A DNA stretch of 64,000 nucleotides from Naegleria lovaniensis. Lineage: Eukaryota > Heterolobosea > Eutetramitea > Acrasida > Naegleriidae. The notes under the pieces are model-generated. The model had not been told where the DNA came from. It worked only from the letters and a program-made list of their open reading frames with translations, and did no database searches. Shown piece after piece: positions 11,916-21,795 of this stretch. Position numbers and translations under genes: made by a program. Location of the stretch: NCBI RefSeq assembly GCF_003324165.1, contig NW_025407833.1:1-64000 (forward strand). Direction: 5' to 3'. Numbering within the stretch: the stretch's first letter is position 1; every line of letters starts with the position of its first letter.

Positions 11916-13658
11916 TCAATCTAGTTCTGTAAATTCTGTTAATACCATTCGATACCGTTTTTTAAGTGCTTTCATGACTTGATTCAACATGAGTTTCAAT
12001 GGCAACTTGTAATTACAATTAAAATACATGTCAGGTGCTGGTCGAAAATTGCATTGGGCTTGATTTCCATTCAGTTCCATCATGTCCAACATTTGAATAT
12101 TCGGTAATGAAGAGAGCACAAGCTTACCATGAGAAGTGAAACAGTGAATTTCTCGACCTAATCGATGGCACGTAGGTGGGAGAAACACAGTCGTGTCTTC
12201 ACGAAAGAATAGAGAGTAGTAAGCTGCACTTCCTGGATCGGTAATGTAAACATCGACATTGGCAAAGTATTTGACTTGATCGGCAATACTTGGAAATTTA
12301 GAGAAATCAATGATATCGAATTTCAATGTTCGTCGTTGTAGTGTCTTGTTTTTCTGCATTAATTGTTGAATGAATGGTTGTTTTGGTAATTCTAGTTGCA
12401 AGTAATTGAGAAACTCTTCAGAATTGTGAAAAGATTGTCCGTGCCGACCTTTCTTATCCTTTTGATGCAACGCAATGACAATATCTTTTTCCAATAAATA
12501 TCTTTTAAATTGCTTCTTTTTCTGGGAAATGCTGTACGTCTGATCAAATGGAAATATTCTCAAGTTTCGATAAATAAATTCTCGCAATTTCATAAACAGG
12601 CCTTCTTTTCCGTATGGATGTAATACTAAATTACTAATAGTGTGACCCATATAAATATTTGAAAAACATGAATCAAGTGTCATGGACGAAATAGATTCAG
12701 TCATTCGAGGATTTTCAAGTGTTGACATGATTCTACATGGAGCATTCTCAATTCTCCAAATACCATCTCTGCTACAGAGCTGTAACATTGGATTTTTAGT
12801 TATGAGTTGCATGGTCAGTAACGAATAATGTTCTGCTTTAGTGGAATCATAACGAAAAGCTCCTCTCCAATTTTCTCCAGACAAATCAAAGAGATCGTCT
12901 AAAAACAAGACATGATTTTCTCGTAATGTTTCCATTTCAACAAAAGGATGATTGAAATTCATCATTAATCCCATAATCATTGCCAAAGACTCTGCGAAAA
13001 TATGACCTATATTTCCAGCAGCATATCGTTGCAGTGCGTATACTGGTTTTTCATAATAAGTAAAATTTGGAGAGAGTGCAATGGGATCATAATGATATTC
13101 TTCTTCAACTTGAGATTCACAAAAGTAATCTTGTTGACCACAGTCACTCTCTTTTTTCTTGATTCTTGCCACAAATGCCATGGTGTGATTGTGAGGATGT
13201 GACTTTGCAAAAACCAAATCTCCATTTATGTGTCGAATGTAGAAATTTCCTCGATTTGAATCGATAGTGGATCCCTGTACAAATACAAATGGACGTGAAT
13301 TTAGTTCATTCATGTCATGATGAAGAATTCTGTTATGGGATTGAAATAACACAAACTCTCCGCTCTGGGTGAGACATAAATTTTCGAGTTTACAACTGGC
13401 CATTTGGGTATGAGGAGGTGTGTATTTGTTGGCGGAACTGTTGGGGACCAATACTTGTCGATCGATTGGGGAATATCTATTGCATTGATAATTTCCGAAA
13501 TGAATTTTGTGTGAATTTTTTTGTGTGGTGTTTAAAGCACGAACAACGAATCGGTCAAGGTTCATTGATGAGTAGAGGAGCAGTGTCAAGAAGATAAAGC
13601 CAAGCACACTGACGGTTGACCTTCGTTGACAGTTCCGGCTCGTCATGATTCGCTTCAT
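11916..13658 (-). CDS. GT61 (DUF563)-like glycosyltransferase, copy 1
   Basis: A 580-aa type II membrane protein with a short basic N-terminus and one membrane helix (about residues 17-35), then a luminal domain. Family marks are a Cys pair in ASCKLENLC, the block YAAGNIGHIFAESL (about residue 211), a DDL-containing loop, and DVYITDPGSAAYYSLFF followed by FLPP near residue 474, which corresponds to the conserved nucleotide-sugar site of GT61/EOGT/XylT-like enzymes. It should act in the Golgi or ER on secreted glycoproteins or glycans; donor and acceptor are unknown. It is closely related to the gene at 58785-60899 and more distantly to 46373-48481. Its start is 235 bases from the divergent S28 peptidase gene. 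Confidence 0.75.
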   Translation of the reverse strand: MKRIMTSRNCQRRSTVSVLGFIFLTLLLYSSMNLDRFVVRALNTTQKNSHKIHFGNYQCNRYSPIDRQVLVPNSSANKYTPPHTQMASCKLENLCLTQSGEFVLFQSHNRILHHDMNELNSRPFVFVQGSTIDSNRGNFYIRHINGDLVFAKSHPHNHTMAFVARIKKKESDCGQQDYFCESQVEEEYHYDPIALSPNFTYYEKPVYALQRYAAGNIGHIFAESLAMIMGLMMNFNHPFVEMETLRENHVLFLDDLFDLSGENWRGAFRYDSTKAEHYSLLTMQLITKNPMLQLCSRDGIWRIENAPCRIMSTLENPRMTESISSMTLDSCFSNIYMGHTISNLVLHPYGKEGLFMKLREFIYRNLRIFPFDQTYSISQKKKQFKRYLLEKDIVIALHQKDKKGRHGQSFHNSEEFLNYLQLELPKQPFIQQLMQKNKTLQRRTLKFDIIDFSKFPSIADQVKYFANVDVYITDPGSAAYYSLFFREDTTVFLPPTCHRLGREIHCFTSHGKLVLSSLPNIQMLDMMELNGNQAQCNFRPAPDMYFNCNYKLPLKLMLNQVMKALKKRYRMVLTEFTELD

Positions 13659-13893
13659 TTTTTTGGTGTTAACTCAATAACCGTTGACAACCGTAATTAT
13701 TGCTATTTAATCACAAATTATAACCCGGTAACATTGAAAGTATTAATTCTTTTCAAAATCTCTTCTGAGTGGTTTCTGAGTGGTGTTTTCTATTACCAGT
13801 ATTACTTTTGTTCAATTTTCTAACACACACCATCTCTTCAATTGAAATTATTAGAACTGTGTAACTCCGAAAAAATCTGTCAACAAAAAAAAA

Positions 13894-15809
13894 ATGGTTC
13901 AACACCGAACTTGTGCATGTTTCGGCATCATTGTGATGAATTTATTTTTCATCATGATGATGACAGGAATAGCTCATCATGAATTAGCATTGGCACAACC
14001 ATCATCAGCATTTAATTCTGTTCAAGCTTTTATGAGAAGAATGAGAGATCCTGCAGCCTATTCATCATCGCGAACATCGGAAAAGGTTCGATCATCTTCT
14101 CTGCCTCCATATATTACCAAATTCTTCCAACAAAAATTAGATCATTTTGATTTTACCAATGATAAAACCTTCCCACAACGATATTTGGTTTGTGATCAAT
14201 TTGTTGGAAGTGGAGGAATCAAGCCTAATACTCCCGTATTTCTCTACACTGGAAATGAAGGAGATATTGTTAACTTTTATGAAAATACTGGTCTAATGTT
14301 TGATATCGCACCACAATTTAGAGCATTGATCATATTTATTGAGCACCGTTATTATGGTGTCAGCAATCCTTTTGGACCCGTGGATTCATTCAAACCTGAT
14401 AAAATTAAATGGTTGACTAGCGAGCAAGCACTTGCGGATTATGCCTATTTCATTACTGAAACATTTGGATTGGATGAAAAGAGAACAAATCCTGTCATGT
14501 AAGTAGTATCATAAGTACTACCATTTATTTTTGTGCTTAAACCCACGTGTGTGTTTAACATATCATCATTCACAACCCAACATGAACGCATAGTGCATTT
14601 GGTGGTAAGTTCATATACTTTGTAAAATTTCTTTGATGAAATGACTCTTCAAAATAGGATCCTATGGTGGAATGTTAGCTTCTTGGATTCGCTTTAAATA
14701 TCCACACATTGTCGATGGAGCAATAGCAGCAAGTGCTCCTATTTTCCAATTTACTGGTCTCACTCCTCCCAATGTTTACAATCAAATCTGTACTCAAGAT
14801 TTCAATAAGGCCAGTAATTTAGCTGTCTACCGCGAGACTTGTGACTCTGTCATCAAAACAGCCTTCAATGCCTTGCAAAAGATATCTCAAGATAATACTC
14901 CAACCATGTTGCAAAAGCTTACCATGCAATTTAAGGTCTGTTCTCCAGGTATTAGAACTTCTAATGATGTCAATCAATTGATTGGATGGTTGAATCAAGC
15001 ATATCAAACTTTACCAATGGTTGATTATCCTTATCCAAACAGCTTCTTACAACCTTTACCAGGTTTTCCAATCAATGAAATTTGTAATCGTATTGCTACG
15101 TTGATGAGTAAGGAATCTGTCATTACAACTGATAGCTACCTTAAAGCTATTCTTGAAGGTGCCTCAGTTTACTACAATTACAGTGGAAGTGCTGGCTTTT
15201 GTAATAATTTAACTCAACCAGATAGTCCATCACTTGGAGACAATGCATGGGAATATCAAACATGTACTGAAATGGTTATGCCAATTGGTCAATACCCTGC
15301 AACTGATATGTTCATCTCTTCACCATGGAATCTTGATGCATTTATTGCATACTGCCAACAAAAGTGGCAGACAACTCCAAGAACCAATTGGATACTTACA
15401 AATTATGGTGGTAAACGAGCAGTCCTAGATGCAACTAATATTGTATTTTCCAACGGAGATTTAGATCCTTGGCATGGAGGTATGTTATTGAATATTTATT
15501 GTGGATAACAATCACACAAAAATTGGCAATATTGATGGTATTGAAATGGTTTTTATCATTGATTTCTTAACTATTTGCTTTTTAAAATATGGTTGAAACA
15601 TAACAACAGGAGGTGTACTAGCACCAACTAAAACAAATAGCAAAGTTAAATTGGTGTACATTGAGAAAGGAGCTCACCACTTGGATTTAAGAAGCTCCAA
15701 TCCTTTGGATCCTCAAAGTGTTAAAATTGCCAGAGCCTTAGAAGTCAAGGAAATTGCCACATGGCTCAACGAGTTTGCACTCAAGAAAGGTTACGACATT
15801 AAGTATTAA
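13894..15809 (+). CDS. S28-family serine carboxypeptidase (PRCP/DPP7/thymus-specific protease type)
   Basis: Four exons: 13894-14498, 14594-14604, 14658-15479 and 15610-15809, 545 aa in all. A signal peptide lies at about residues 8-34. The nucleophile motif GGSYGG (Ser207) is rebuilt across three exons, with the 11-nt second exon supplying most of I-A-F-G-G. The other triad residues are Asp475 in NGDLDPWHGG and His in KGAHHLDL (502/503). Length and motif order match S28 enzymes, which remove C- or N-terminal residues next to proline in lysosomes or outside the cell. All donors are GTAAGT or GTATGT and all junctions keep frame. A function in digesting food protein is inferred. Confidence 0.9.
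14594..14604 (+). other. 11-nt microexon of the S28 gene
   Basis: Flanked by a cAG acceptor-like GCATAG and a GTAAGT donor. It bridges the phase-2 end of exon 1 and the phase-1 start of exon 3 so that the family motif PVIAFGGSYGG is restored. Without it the reading frame and the catalytic elbow are lost. Confidence 0.8.
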
Positions 15810-16315
15810 TTGACATGGTTGTATTAAACTGTCTCACACAATTTTTAATATTTTAAAATACCTGAATTTACAGTACTTACTCTACTCTACCCAAAGTGTT
15901 GCTTTCACAAGTAAGTTCAACAAGAGAAGATTGAGTACAGATTGATTCATGTGTGAGAAATGTCAAGGATTCGTTGTATCGTCCTGCTTGTATCACATTC
16001 AATATTCCAATGAACAACATCAATTTTAGTAGAGTTCAAAACAATACCTGCTGTCACCTGCCATCATCCTTTTTCACACAATTAATCGTCAATTTTCGAC
16101 TTGTAAATTCAATCATGTCACATTTAACTACCCGAATACAACCTTCATCATGAACCCGCCGTGTCTCTTCCTGCTTTACTGCACCCTCATACAACAAGTA
16201 TTTACACTCATCTCCCATCATCACTCCAATCACTTCTATAAATTCTCGCCACTTGTACTACAACTTTCAAAACATCAACAGAAAAAAACAAAACAACAAC
16301 AACTTTTTCTCAACA
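15810..16315. other. intergenic and upstream region of the Lys-rich gene
   Basis: No gene is recognised. The last part includes a TATA-like box and an A/C-rich leader before the start of the lysine-rich gene. Confidence 0.5.
16239..16244 (+). promoter_or_regulatory. TATA-like box
   Basis: TATAAA lies 77 bases before the start codon of the lysine-rich gene and is followed by a leader rich in A and C. Spacing suits a core promoter, but it is judged by eye. Confidence 0.4.
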
Positions 16316-17707
16316 ATGAAGTTGTCCAAATCTGTATTGCTTTATACACTTCTCGCATTGTTACTCAGTGCTGCAATTGTATTCGCTGCTGCTGACACTG
16401 AAGCAGTGAAAGGAGGAAAACCTACTGTCAACAGCAAGAAATCTCCAAAACCAACCGGAGTGAAAATCACCGTTCCAAAACCATTGAAGAAATGGAGAGT
16501 GTTCAAGAGTAGTTCTCTCACCAAGAATTTCAACAAGACTTCAAGAAAGATCAAGAAGGCAGTCAAGAAGGCATCTAAAAAGGCAAAGAAGGCCATCAAG
16601 AAGGCTCAACGAAAAGCAACCAAGAAGGCCAAAAAGATCTTGAAAAAGCTCACTTCTAAATACTTGAAATGGAAGAGACTCTCCAAGAGATTCATGACCA
16701 AGTATAAGAAGGCATATAAGAAGGCTCGTCGTTTCACTCGTAAGGTTGGAGGAATCATTGCCAAGAAGTACAGAAGAACAGCAAGAGCATTGAAGAGAAA
16801 GGCCAAGAAGTGTCAACGAAAGGCTAGAAAATTGAAGAAACAAGTCAAGAAGGCAAAGAAGGCAGTGAAGAAGGCTGCCAAGAAGGCCATCAAGAAGATT
16901 CAAAAGAAGGCTGCTCGTCGATTGGGTCTCAAGAAGAAGCAAGTGAAGAAACTCAACAAGGTTGTGAAAAAGTTGTTGGTATTGAAGAAGAAATTAGGCA
17001 AGCAATGGTCTTTGAAATCCATTCCAGACAAGATTAAACTTTTGGCTGGCAAGTTGAAGATTGTGCGAGGAAAGTGCTCTATCAAGAGAAAGATTCAAAA
17101 GAAGAAGCAACAAAAGAAGGCCAGAAAGACTGCCAAGAAGGTCAAGAAGGTTGGAAAGAAGTGCACCAAGCAAGCTAAAAAGCAAGAAAAGAAGGCTAAC
17201 AAGTCTGTCCGAAAGGCCAAGAACATTATCAAGAAGGCCAAGAAGTTGATCAAGAAGGGCAATAAGAAGATTGTCAAGAAGGTCATCAAGAAGGCAATTA
17301 AGAAGGCCAAGAAGGCAATCAAGAGAGCCAAGAAAGCTGTGAAGAGTGCAAAGAAGGCAGTGAAGAAGGTCAAGCAAATTAAGAGAAAGGTTGAAAAGAA
17401 ACTCGATCGAGAGGTCAAGAAGGTCAGAAAGGCTATTCGTCGCAACAAGAGAGTTCTCATCAAAAAGTGCCAAAAGAAGATTAAGAAATTCAGAAAGTTT
17501 TTGAAGAAGTTGAACAAGAAGGTCAAGAAGGCTGTGAAGAGACTCAAGAAGATTACCAAGAAGGCAAAGAAGACCATTAAGAAGGCAAAGAAGGTTAAGA
17601 AGCAAGCTAAGAAGGTTCTCAGAAAGGTTTCCAAGAAGAATAAGGGAAGCGTTATTGTTAGACTCATCAGAAGATTGAACAAGCTTCAAAAATGCAAGAA
17701 GAATTAA
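16316..17707 (+). CDS. secreted highly lysine-rich protein
   Basis: The start is placed at the ATG at 16316 because it begins a clean signal peptide (MKLSKSVLLYTLLALLLSAA, cleavage likely near VFA-AAD). The frame also runs open upstream from 16253. The 463-aa product has a mature part that is about two-fifths lysine by eye, in irregular KKA, KKAI, KKVK and RKA units. It has few acidic residues, scattered arginines, about half a dozen cysteines and no recognisable domain. Lysine is encoded mostly by AAG. The periodic pairs of basic residues separated by Ala, Val or Ile could form long amphipathic helices. It is not a histone H1, since there is no winged-helix domain and there is a signal peptide. 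A role in binding polyanions or killing bacteria is only a guess. Confidence 0.8.
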   Translation: MKLSKSVLLYTLLALLLSAAIVFAAADTEAVKGGKPTVNSKKSPKPTGVKITVPKPLKKWRVFKSSSLTKNFNKTSRKIKKAVKKASKKAKKAIKKAQRKATKKAKKILKKLTSKYLKWKRLSKRFMTKYKKAYKKARRFTRKVGGIIAKKYRRTARALKRKAKKCQRKARKLKKQVKKAKKAVKKAAKKAIKKIQKKAARRLGLKKKQVKKLNKVVKKLLVLKKKLGKQWSLKSIPDKIKLLAGKLKIVRGKCSIKRKIQKKKQQKKARKTAKKVKKVGKKCTKQAKKQEKKANKSVRKAKNIIKKAKKLIKKGNKKIVKKVIKKAIKKAKKAIKRAKKAVKSAKKAVKKVKQIKRKVEKKLDREVKKVRKAIRRNKRVLIKKCQKKIKKFRKFLKKLNKKVKKAVKRLKKITKKAKKTIKKAKKVKKQAKKVLRKVSKKNKGSVIVRLIRRLNKLQKCKKN

Positions 17708-17865
17708 TTTTGTGTGTTACAAAATTGAAATCGACGTCAGCATGTGTGAGAAATCATGATCTAATGTAACCCTTAAACTTGTATAAAATTTATCTTAATG
17801 TACTCTGCAATTCACTTTATGAATCGAATTCGAAAATAAGTGCCAATGTAACAGTTGATCACAAA

Positions 17866-17871
17866 AATAAA
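17866..17871 (+). promoter_or_regulatory. polyadenylation signal AATAAA
   Basis: A canonical hexamer 159 bases after the stop of the lysine-rich gene. Plausible but unproven. Confidence 0.35.
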
Positions 17872-18001
17872 CAATGTCATAACATGAACAACATGGTTGG
17901 AGAATTCAAAGTGATCTAGGAAGAGTGCAGAGTCGTTGGTTAAGATTTGTGTGTTTAATCATTGCATTTGCAATACTGTGATTGGTAACATCGAACGAAT
18001 T

Positions 18002-19810
18002 TCATTCCATTACAAACCAAAATCTTTCGAATTGATTTCTTGGACTTGCGTCTGTTTGGGACCTTATTGAATGAACATAATCACCAACTGCCTTGTCTAA
18101 ATCTCTCAAAATAAAAGAAATCTTACTGTTCTCGCTAACATTCTGTTCTAGCTTAACATTTTTCAATTCTTTCAATATTTGGTTTTGTTGTTTAAATAGA
18201 CGCCAATAATTCCATCCAACAAGCATCAGTATCAATATCACGATCAAATAGTATTCTGGAACTGTGAACAGTAAGGTAGCAGGAACGGCGAATAAAAATT
18301 TAGCAATTGTCACGAGTGTTTGTCCCGCTATTTCTCTTTCTTTCACAACAGCTGTTCGTTGTTCATTAATTTCTGTTGCTCTTTGCTTCATTTCTTTTTT
18401 CAAGTTATTCAAACCCTCCTCCAGTCGCTCGGCTCTGAGTGTTTTGTAGAAAGTTTCAACAATTTGTAAATCTGGTCCAGGTGACAACACTCTTTCAGTA
18501 ACATCTTGCTCAATGGTTTCAGCGGAAGGACGTTTTAACACATCACTACTGGTCATTAGGCTTAAATACTCTCTCATGGGTCTGCTAAGGTGTGAATTAA
18601 CTGTCAAATTCGAAATCATTTGTCCTAAACTATAAATGTCATTCACATATGGTTTGTCAACCTCAGGTGCCATGGTTTCTATGGTTCCTTCTCTCACCGA
18701 ATCAACCTCCCTACATAAAGAGAAATCTGCAAGCACAACTTTAATTTGCTGAGAACGGGCATCAAACTCTTCAATTAAAACGTTATTTCCAGAAATATCA
18801 TGATGAAGAAGAGAATGTTGGTGGACAATGCAAATAGCGTTTCCCATTTGGCAAAGTACTTGAACAGCAATAATTTGAGGCATATTCCTATCTGTCCCAT
18901 ACCTGTCGTTCAAAGTGCCCAAGTAGAGTTTCATCTTTAGACCAAGTACTTCATCATTTCCAATTCTTGTTTCAAACACGTCATAAATCGTAATAATGTT
19001 ATCATGGTGAAGCTGCAATGGAATCTTTTCCTTCACATAATTATGTCCCGAGTTTTTTTGAATCATCTTCACAGCAAACTCCAAAGGTTCCTCTCCTGGT
19101 TGTTCAATTCGTACTTTAAACACCTTACCAAAGGCACCTTTATCCATGTATTCCAATCGTACAATGTTATCAGGAGTCTTGTACTTGTTCGTGAGATATT
19201 CCAGATAACTCTCAATGATATCTTGTTCGTTTCTTTGAGAGTTACCACCTCGGTAAAACTGAGAAGGAATTGAGGGTAAAGATCCGTTCGAATCGTTTCG
19301 TCTTGGATTTCCAACGTGACCATTATTGCTGGCTTGATTAGAGGAAATATGTTGTCTGACGGTTTGGGCAACAACGGCAACATTTGGAGGCTGCCTATTG
19401 TCCATCGTGTTTCGGTACGAATTTTGTGGGCTACGACTTGGAGAAGTGTTCATTTCTTCCTGACCTTGATAACCGTGTACGATCAATGGATCCTGTGGAT
19501 TGTTTGTATGATCATTACTGCTCATACGAGTGATGGTAGACGGTTCTCGATGACGATTATAGATCATCGTTTGTGGGTTGCTGTGTATGTAATTCGAAGA
19601 ATTGGAGGATCCTATGGTGGGTGGAAAGCCTTGATCACTCAAATTATTCGAAGAGACCCGACGAGAGTTGTTGTAAGAAGGGTGAGAAGCCGTATGGTTC
19701 AGTCCTGGCTGGTTATTGAAAGCATGAGAAGTGTTGTACGTAGAATGGCTTGAGTAATCACGTTCTTGAGGCTGTCCAGATGAATACATGTTTTGCCATC
19801 GATTTTCCAT
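18002..19810 (-). CDS. protein kinase with C-terminal membrane segment
   Basis: 602 aa. Residues 1-200 are low-complexity (Asn, Ser, His, Gln). The kinase domain follows, with Gly-loop GAFGKV, ATP-lysine in FAVKMI, catalytic loop HHDISGNN (Arg of HRD replaced by His), metal loop ADFS (DFG glycine changed to Ser) and MAPE. All catalytic Asp, Asn and Lys residues are kept, so activity is possible. After a coiled coil there is a long hydrophobic segment (FTVPEYYLIVILILMLVGW, about residues 500-530) and a short polar tail. The kinase domain is therefore probably tethered to a membrane. The family is not assignable by eye. It is divergent with the kinase at 19873, with 62 bases between the two ATGs. 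Confidence 0.8.
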   Translation of the reverse strand: MENRWQNMYSSGQPQERDYSSHSTYNTSHAFNNQPGLNHTASHPSYNNSRRVSSNNLSDQGFPPTIGSSNSSNYIHSNPQTMIYNRHREPSTITRMSSNDHTNNPQDPLIVHGYQGQEEMNTSPSRSPQNSYRNTMDNRQPPNVAVVAQTVRQHISSNQASNNGHVGNPRRNDSNGSLPSIPSQFYRGGNSQRNEQDIIESYLEYLTNKYKTPDNIVRLEYMDKGAFGKVFKVRIEQPGEEPLEFAVKMIQKNSGHNYVKEKIPLQLHHDNIITIYDVFETRIGNDEVLGLKMKLYLGTLNDRYGTDRNMPQIIAVQVLCQMGNAICIVHQHSLLHHDISGNNVLIEEFDARSQQIKVVLADFSLCREVDSVREGTIETMAPEVDKPYVNDIYSLGQMISNLTVNSHLSRPMREYLSLMTSSDVLKRPSAETIEQDVTERVLSPGPDLQIVETFYKTLRAERLEEGLNNLKKEMKQRATEINEQRTAVVKEREIAGQTLVTIAKFLFAVPATLLFTVPEYYLIVILILMLVGWNYWRLFKQQNQILKELKNVKLEQNVSENSKISFILRDLDKAVGDYVHSIRSQTDASPRNQFERFWFVME

Positions 19811-19872
19811 TTTTTTTACTTGACGAGTTCTCGAATGATGGACGAATTTGACACTTGATCAAGAAAAAAAAA
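19811..19872. promoter_or_regulatory. shared promoter between two divergent kinase genes
   Basis: Only 62 bases separate the two start codons. The segment has A/T runs at both ends. Any promoter elements must lie here or inside the coding regions. Confidence 0.5.
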
Positions 19873-21006
19873 ATGTCAAGACAACACTCATCATCCTCTG
19901 GCAAAAACAAACCATCTCCCACTAGCCTGTCTCATCGTCATCTTGACTTATCGTGCGATGGGTCCACTGAAAGAGAACCTTCGAACAGGTTTCATCGTGT
20001 TCCTTCCAATCAACATTCCAAAAAGAGAACCAGTGAAGACAACGACGAAACAGAACCTGAAGATTGGGACCAAAGTAAAAAAAAGAAGAGTGATATCGGC
20101 CAAGTAGTTACACTAGAAACAGATGACGTTTATATTCGTCATCTTGAAGTGTATGCAACAAAGACTGGAAGGAAGATAGACAACATAGAATATTTGAGTA
20201 ACGGAGGACAAGGTCGTGTGTTCAAAGTTACTTGGAAAACTCCACCAAACTGGAATCCTGAACTCTATAAGAAAACTGTTGCCGTGAAAGTTGTGTCCAT
20301 TGCAACTAAAAGCAAAGAACCACAACTGAAAACCTTTCAACATGCCCATATTGCAAAATGTTACAGGTGCGAAGAAATTGATGGCAGACGTTTTTTGGAA
20401 ATGAAGCTTTACAAACGCCATTTAGGTGAAAAAGCCATTGAAGAAACCGAGATTTACCGTGTACTCATTCAGATCAGCCAGGCGTTAATGTATTTATATA
20501 ATGAGTGTGGTAAAGTTCTCCATAGGGATGTAAAAGTGCAAAACATTTTAGTTAAATACTCCGATGAATTCAAAGTAGTCTTGGCAGATTTAGGACTCGC
20601 TCGTGGAGAATTAACAATTACTGAAGGCAGATGTGCCATTGGGACTGAAGACTATAAAACTCCATGGCATGAAGACCCATCTCCCAAAACAGATATCTAT
20701 GCTCTTGGTCGAACTATTGTAAAAGTTATTGAAGGTACACGATATGTTATGAAGGACAAAATTCTTTTTTCAGATCAGTTGCAGCAATTTGTTACTTCTG
20801 GATTGTGTAATAGAATTAAATCAAACAGACCAGACTATAAGACGATTCAGGAGCGGGCTCAATCAATGCTGAATGAATACTTAAACAAGCCTCACATGCT
20901 GACCTATAATTACGACGATGGTTATTTGAACGAGTATTTCGAAAATCTTAAAAACAAGTATTCCAATAAGAAAGATTCCCAAAAACCATTCAGTTATTCA
21001 TTATAA
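19873..21006 (+). CDS. protein kinase
   Basis: 377 aa from the ATG at 19873, behind an A-rich run. A Ser-rich polar N-terminus of about 90 residues precedes the kinase domain: Gly-loop GGQGRV, ATP-lysine in VAVKVV, catalytic loop HRDVKVQN and metal loop ADLG (DLG form). The usual APE is replaced by TPW, followed by DIYALG. A short tail ends in a basic stretch. The VLAD-L/F and IYxLG blocks resemble those of the divergent neighbour at 18002-19810, so the pair may come from an old inverted duplication. No membrane segment is seen here. Confidence 0.8.
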   Translation: MSRQHSSSSGKNKPSPTSLSHRHLDLSCDGSTEREPSNRFHRVPSNQHSKKRTSEDNDETEPEDWDQSKKKKSDIGQVVTLETDDVYIRHLEVYATKTGRKIDNIEYLSNGGQGRVFKVTWKTPPNWNPELYKKTVAVKVVSIATKSKEPQLKTFQHAHIAKCYRCEEIDGRRFLEMKLYKRHLGEKAIEETEIYRVLIQISQALMYLYNECGKVLHRDVKVQNILVKYSDEFKVVLADLGLARGELTITEGRCAIGTEDYKTPWHEDPSPKTDIYALGRTIVKVIEGTRYVMKDKILFSDQLQQFVTSGLCNRIKSNRPDYKTIQERAQSMLNEYLNKPHMLTYNYDDGYLNEYFENLKNKYSNKKDSQKPFSYSL

Positions 21007-21129
21007 GTCATAACATTGTGAAAGAACTATATGATGAACAGTTTATGTCTTGAGTTCATGTCATGTATTTCGACAATATCATCTTGTTCTATTTGAAATT
21101 GAACAACTCATTTGTAAACTTGGAAATTG

Positions 21130-21135
21130 AATAAA
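21130..21135 (+). promoter_or_regulatory. polyadenylation signal AATAAA
   Basis: A canonical hexamer 124 bases after the kinase stop and about 70 bases before the next ATG. Confidence 0.35.
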
Positions 21136-21207
21136 CGTTCAAGTCATCCAATGACGCAATTTTGCCTTCATTTCCACTGTTAACAAGAAAATAACAAACA
21201 ATCTGTC

Positions 21208-21555
21208 ATGACTCAGCACTCCCCTTCATCATCAACCACTACTAACACCATCACGAAGCACAAAGAACCATCCTTCCAAGCACCCACCAGGAATGCCATC
21301 ATTAAAACTGTGACTGGCAAATTTCCCATCACCATTTCCGATTCCACCTCGATCATGGAAATTAAACGAGCGTGGGCTCAACATCAAGGAAATTCATTGG
21401 ATGATGAGACATTAAATTGCATGCTGAGAGTGGTGTTCAATCATCGAGTGTGGGAAGGAGATTATCATGTGAGTGATTTGCTGTTGAATTACTCTCCTCC
21501 TGATGATGAGAAGGAATTGGAATTTCAAGTAGTCGTTTCTTTGAGAGGAGGATAG
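21208..21555 (+). CDS. ubiquitin-like protein ending in LRGG
   Basis: 115 aa. An N-terminal polar extension of about 30 residues leads into a domain whose first strand (IIKTVTGKFPITI) parallels that of ubiquitin (KTLTGKTITL). A helix (SIMEIKRAWAQHQG), a strand and turn (LRVVFNHRVWEG) and a last strand follow, ending VVVSLRGG immediately before the stop. The exposed Gly-Gly tail is what a conjugatable modifier needs, and no processing step is required. Sequence outside the ends is divergent from ubiquitin, NEDD8 and SUMO. It could be a novel modifier, or a ubiquitin-fold protein with a chance GG end. No E1 or E2 gene lies nearby. Confidence 0.65.
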   Translation: MTQHSPSSSTTTNTITKHKEPSFQAPTRNAIIKTVTGKFPITISDSTSIMEIKRAWAQHQGNSLDDETLNCMLRVVFNHRVWEGDYHVSDLLLNYSPPDDEKELEFQVVVSLRGG

Positions 21556-21795
21556 TTTGATGACATGCATCCAACCGAGGACATCTAAGAACGTTTGAAG
21601 GAAGAGGAAAACAAACATAAGCTTTTATTGAATTTAACATAAACGTCATGTTAATATTTAAAATACTATACTTCTCATCAAGCAAGCGAACCAATCATTT
21701 GCCCTTCATTGAATTCATGTACATTACACCAGGACTGACTTTCCTTAATTTTGCAGTTCTGCATAGATGAAACGCATCAAGGTTCGCCTCAAAAA

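Noticed and set aside
16342-17689. Long open frames of 130-230 codons, Leu/Phe-rich, on the minus strand opposite the Lys-rich gene
   Set aside because: AAG lysine codons read backwards as CTT leucine, so the antisense frames stay open. They lack starts with context and any motif.
13894-17707. S28 peptidase and Lys-rich gene as a functional pair
   Set aside because: They are neighbours on the same strand and both are secreted, but there is a 500-bp gap and no shared signal. Co-function is not supported.
19316-19753. 145-codon plus-strand frame opposite the kinase N-terminus
   Set aside because: It is a shadow of low-complexity coding sequence, with no motif and no promoter.
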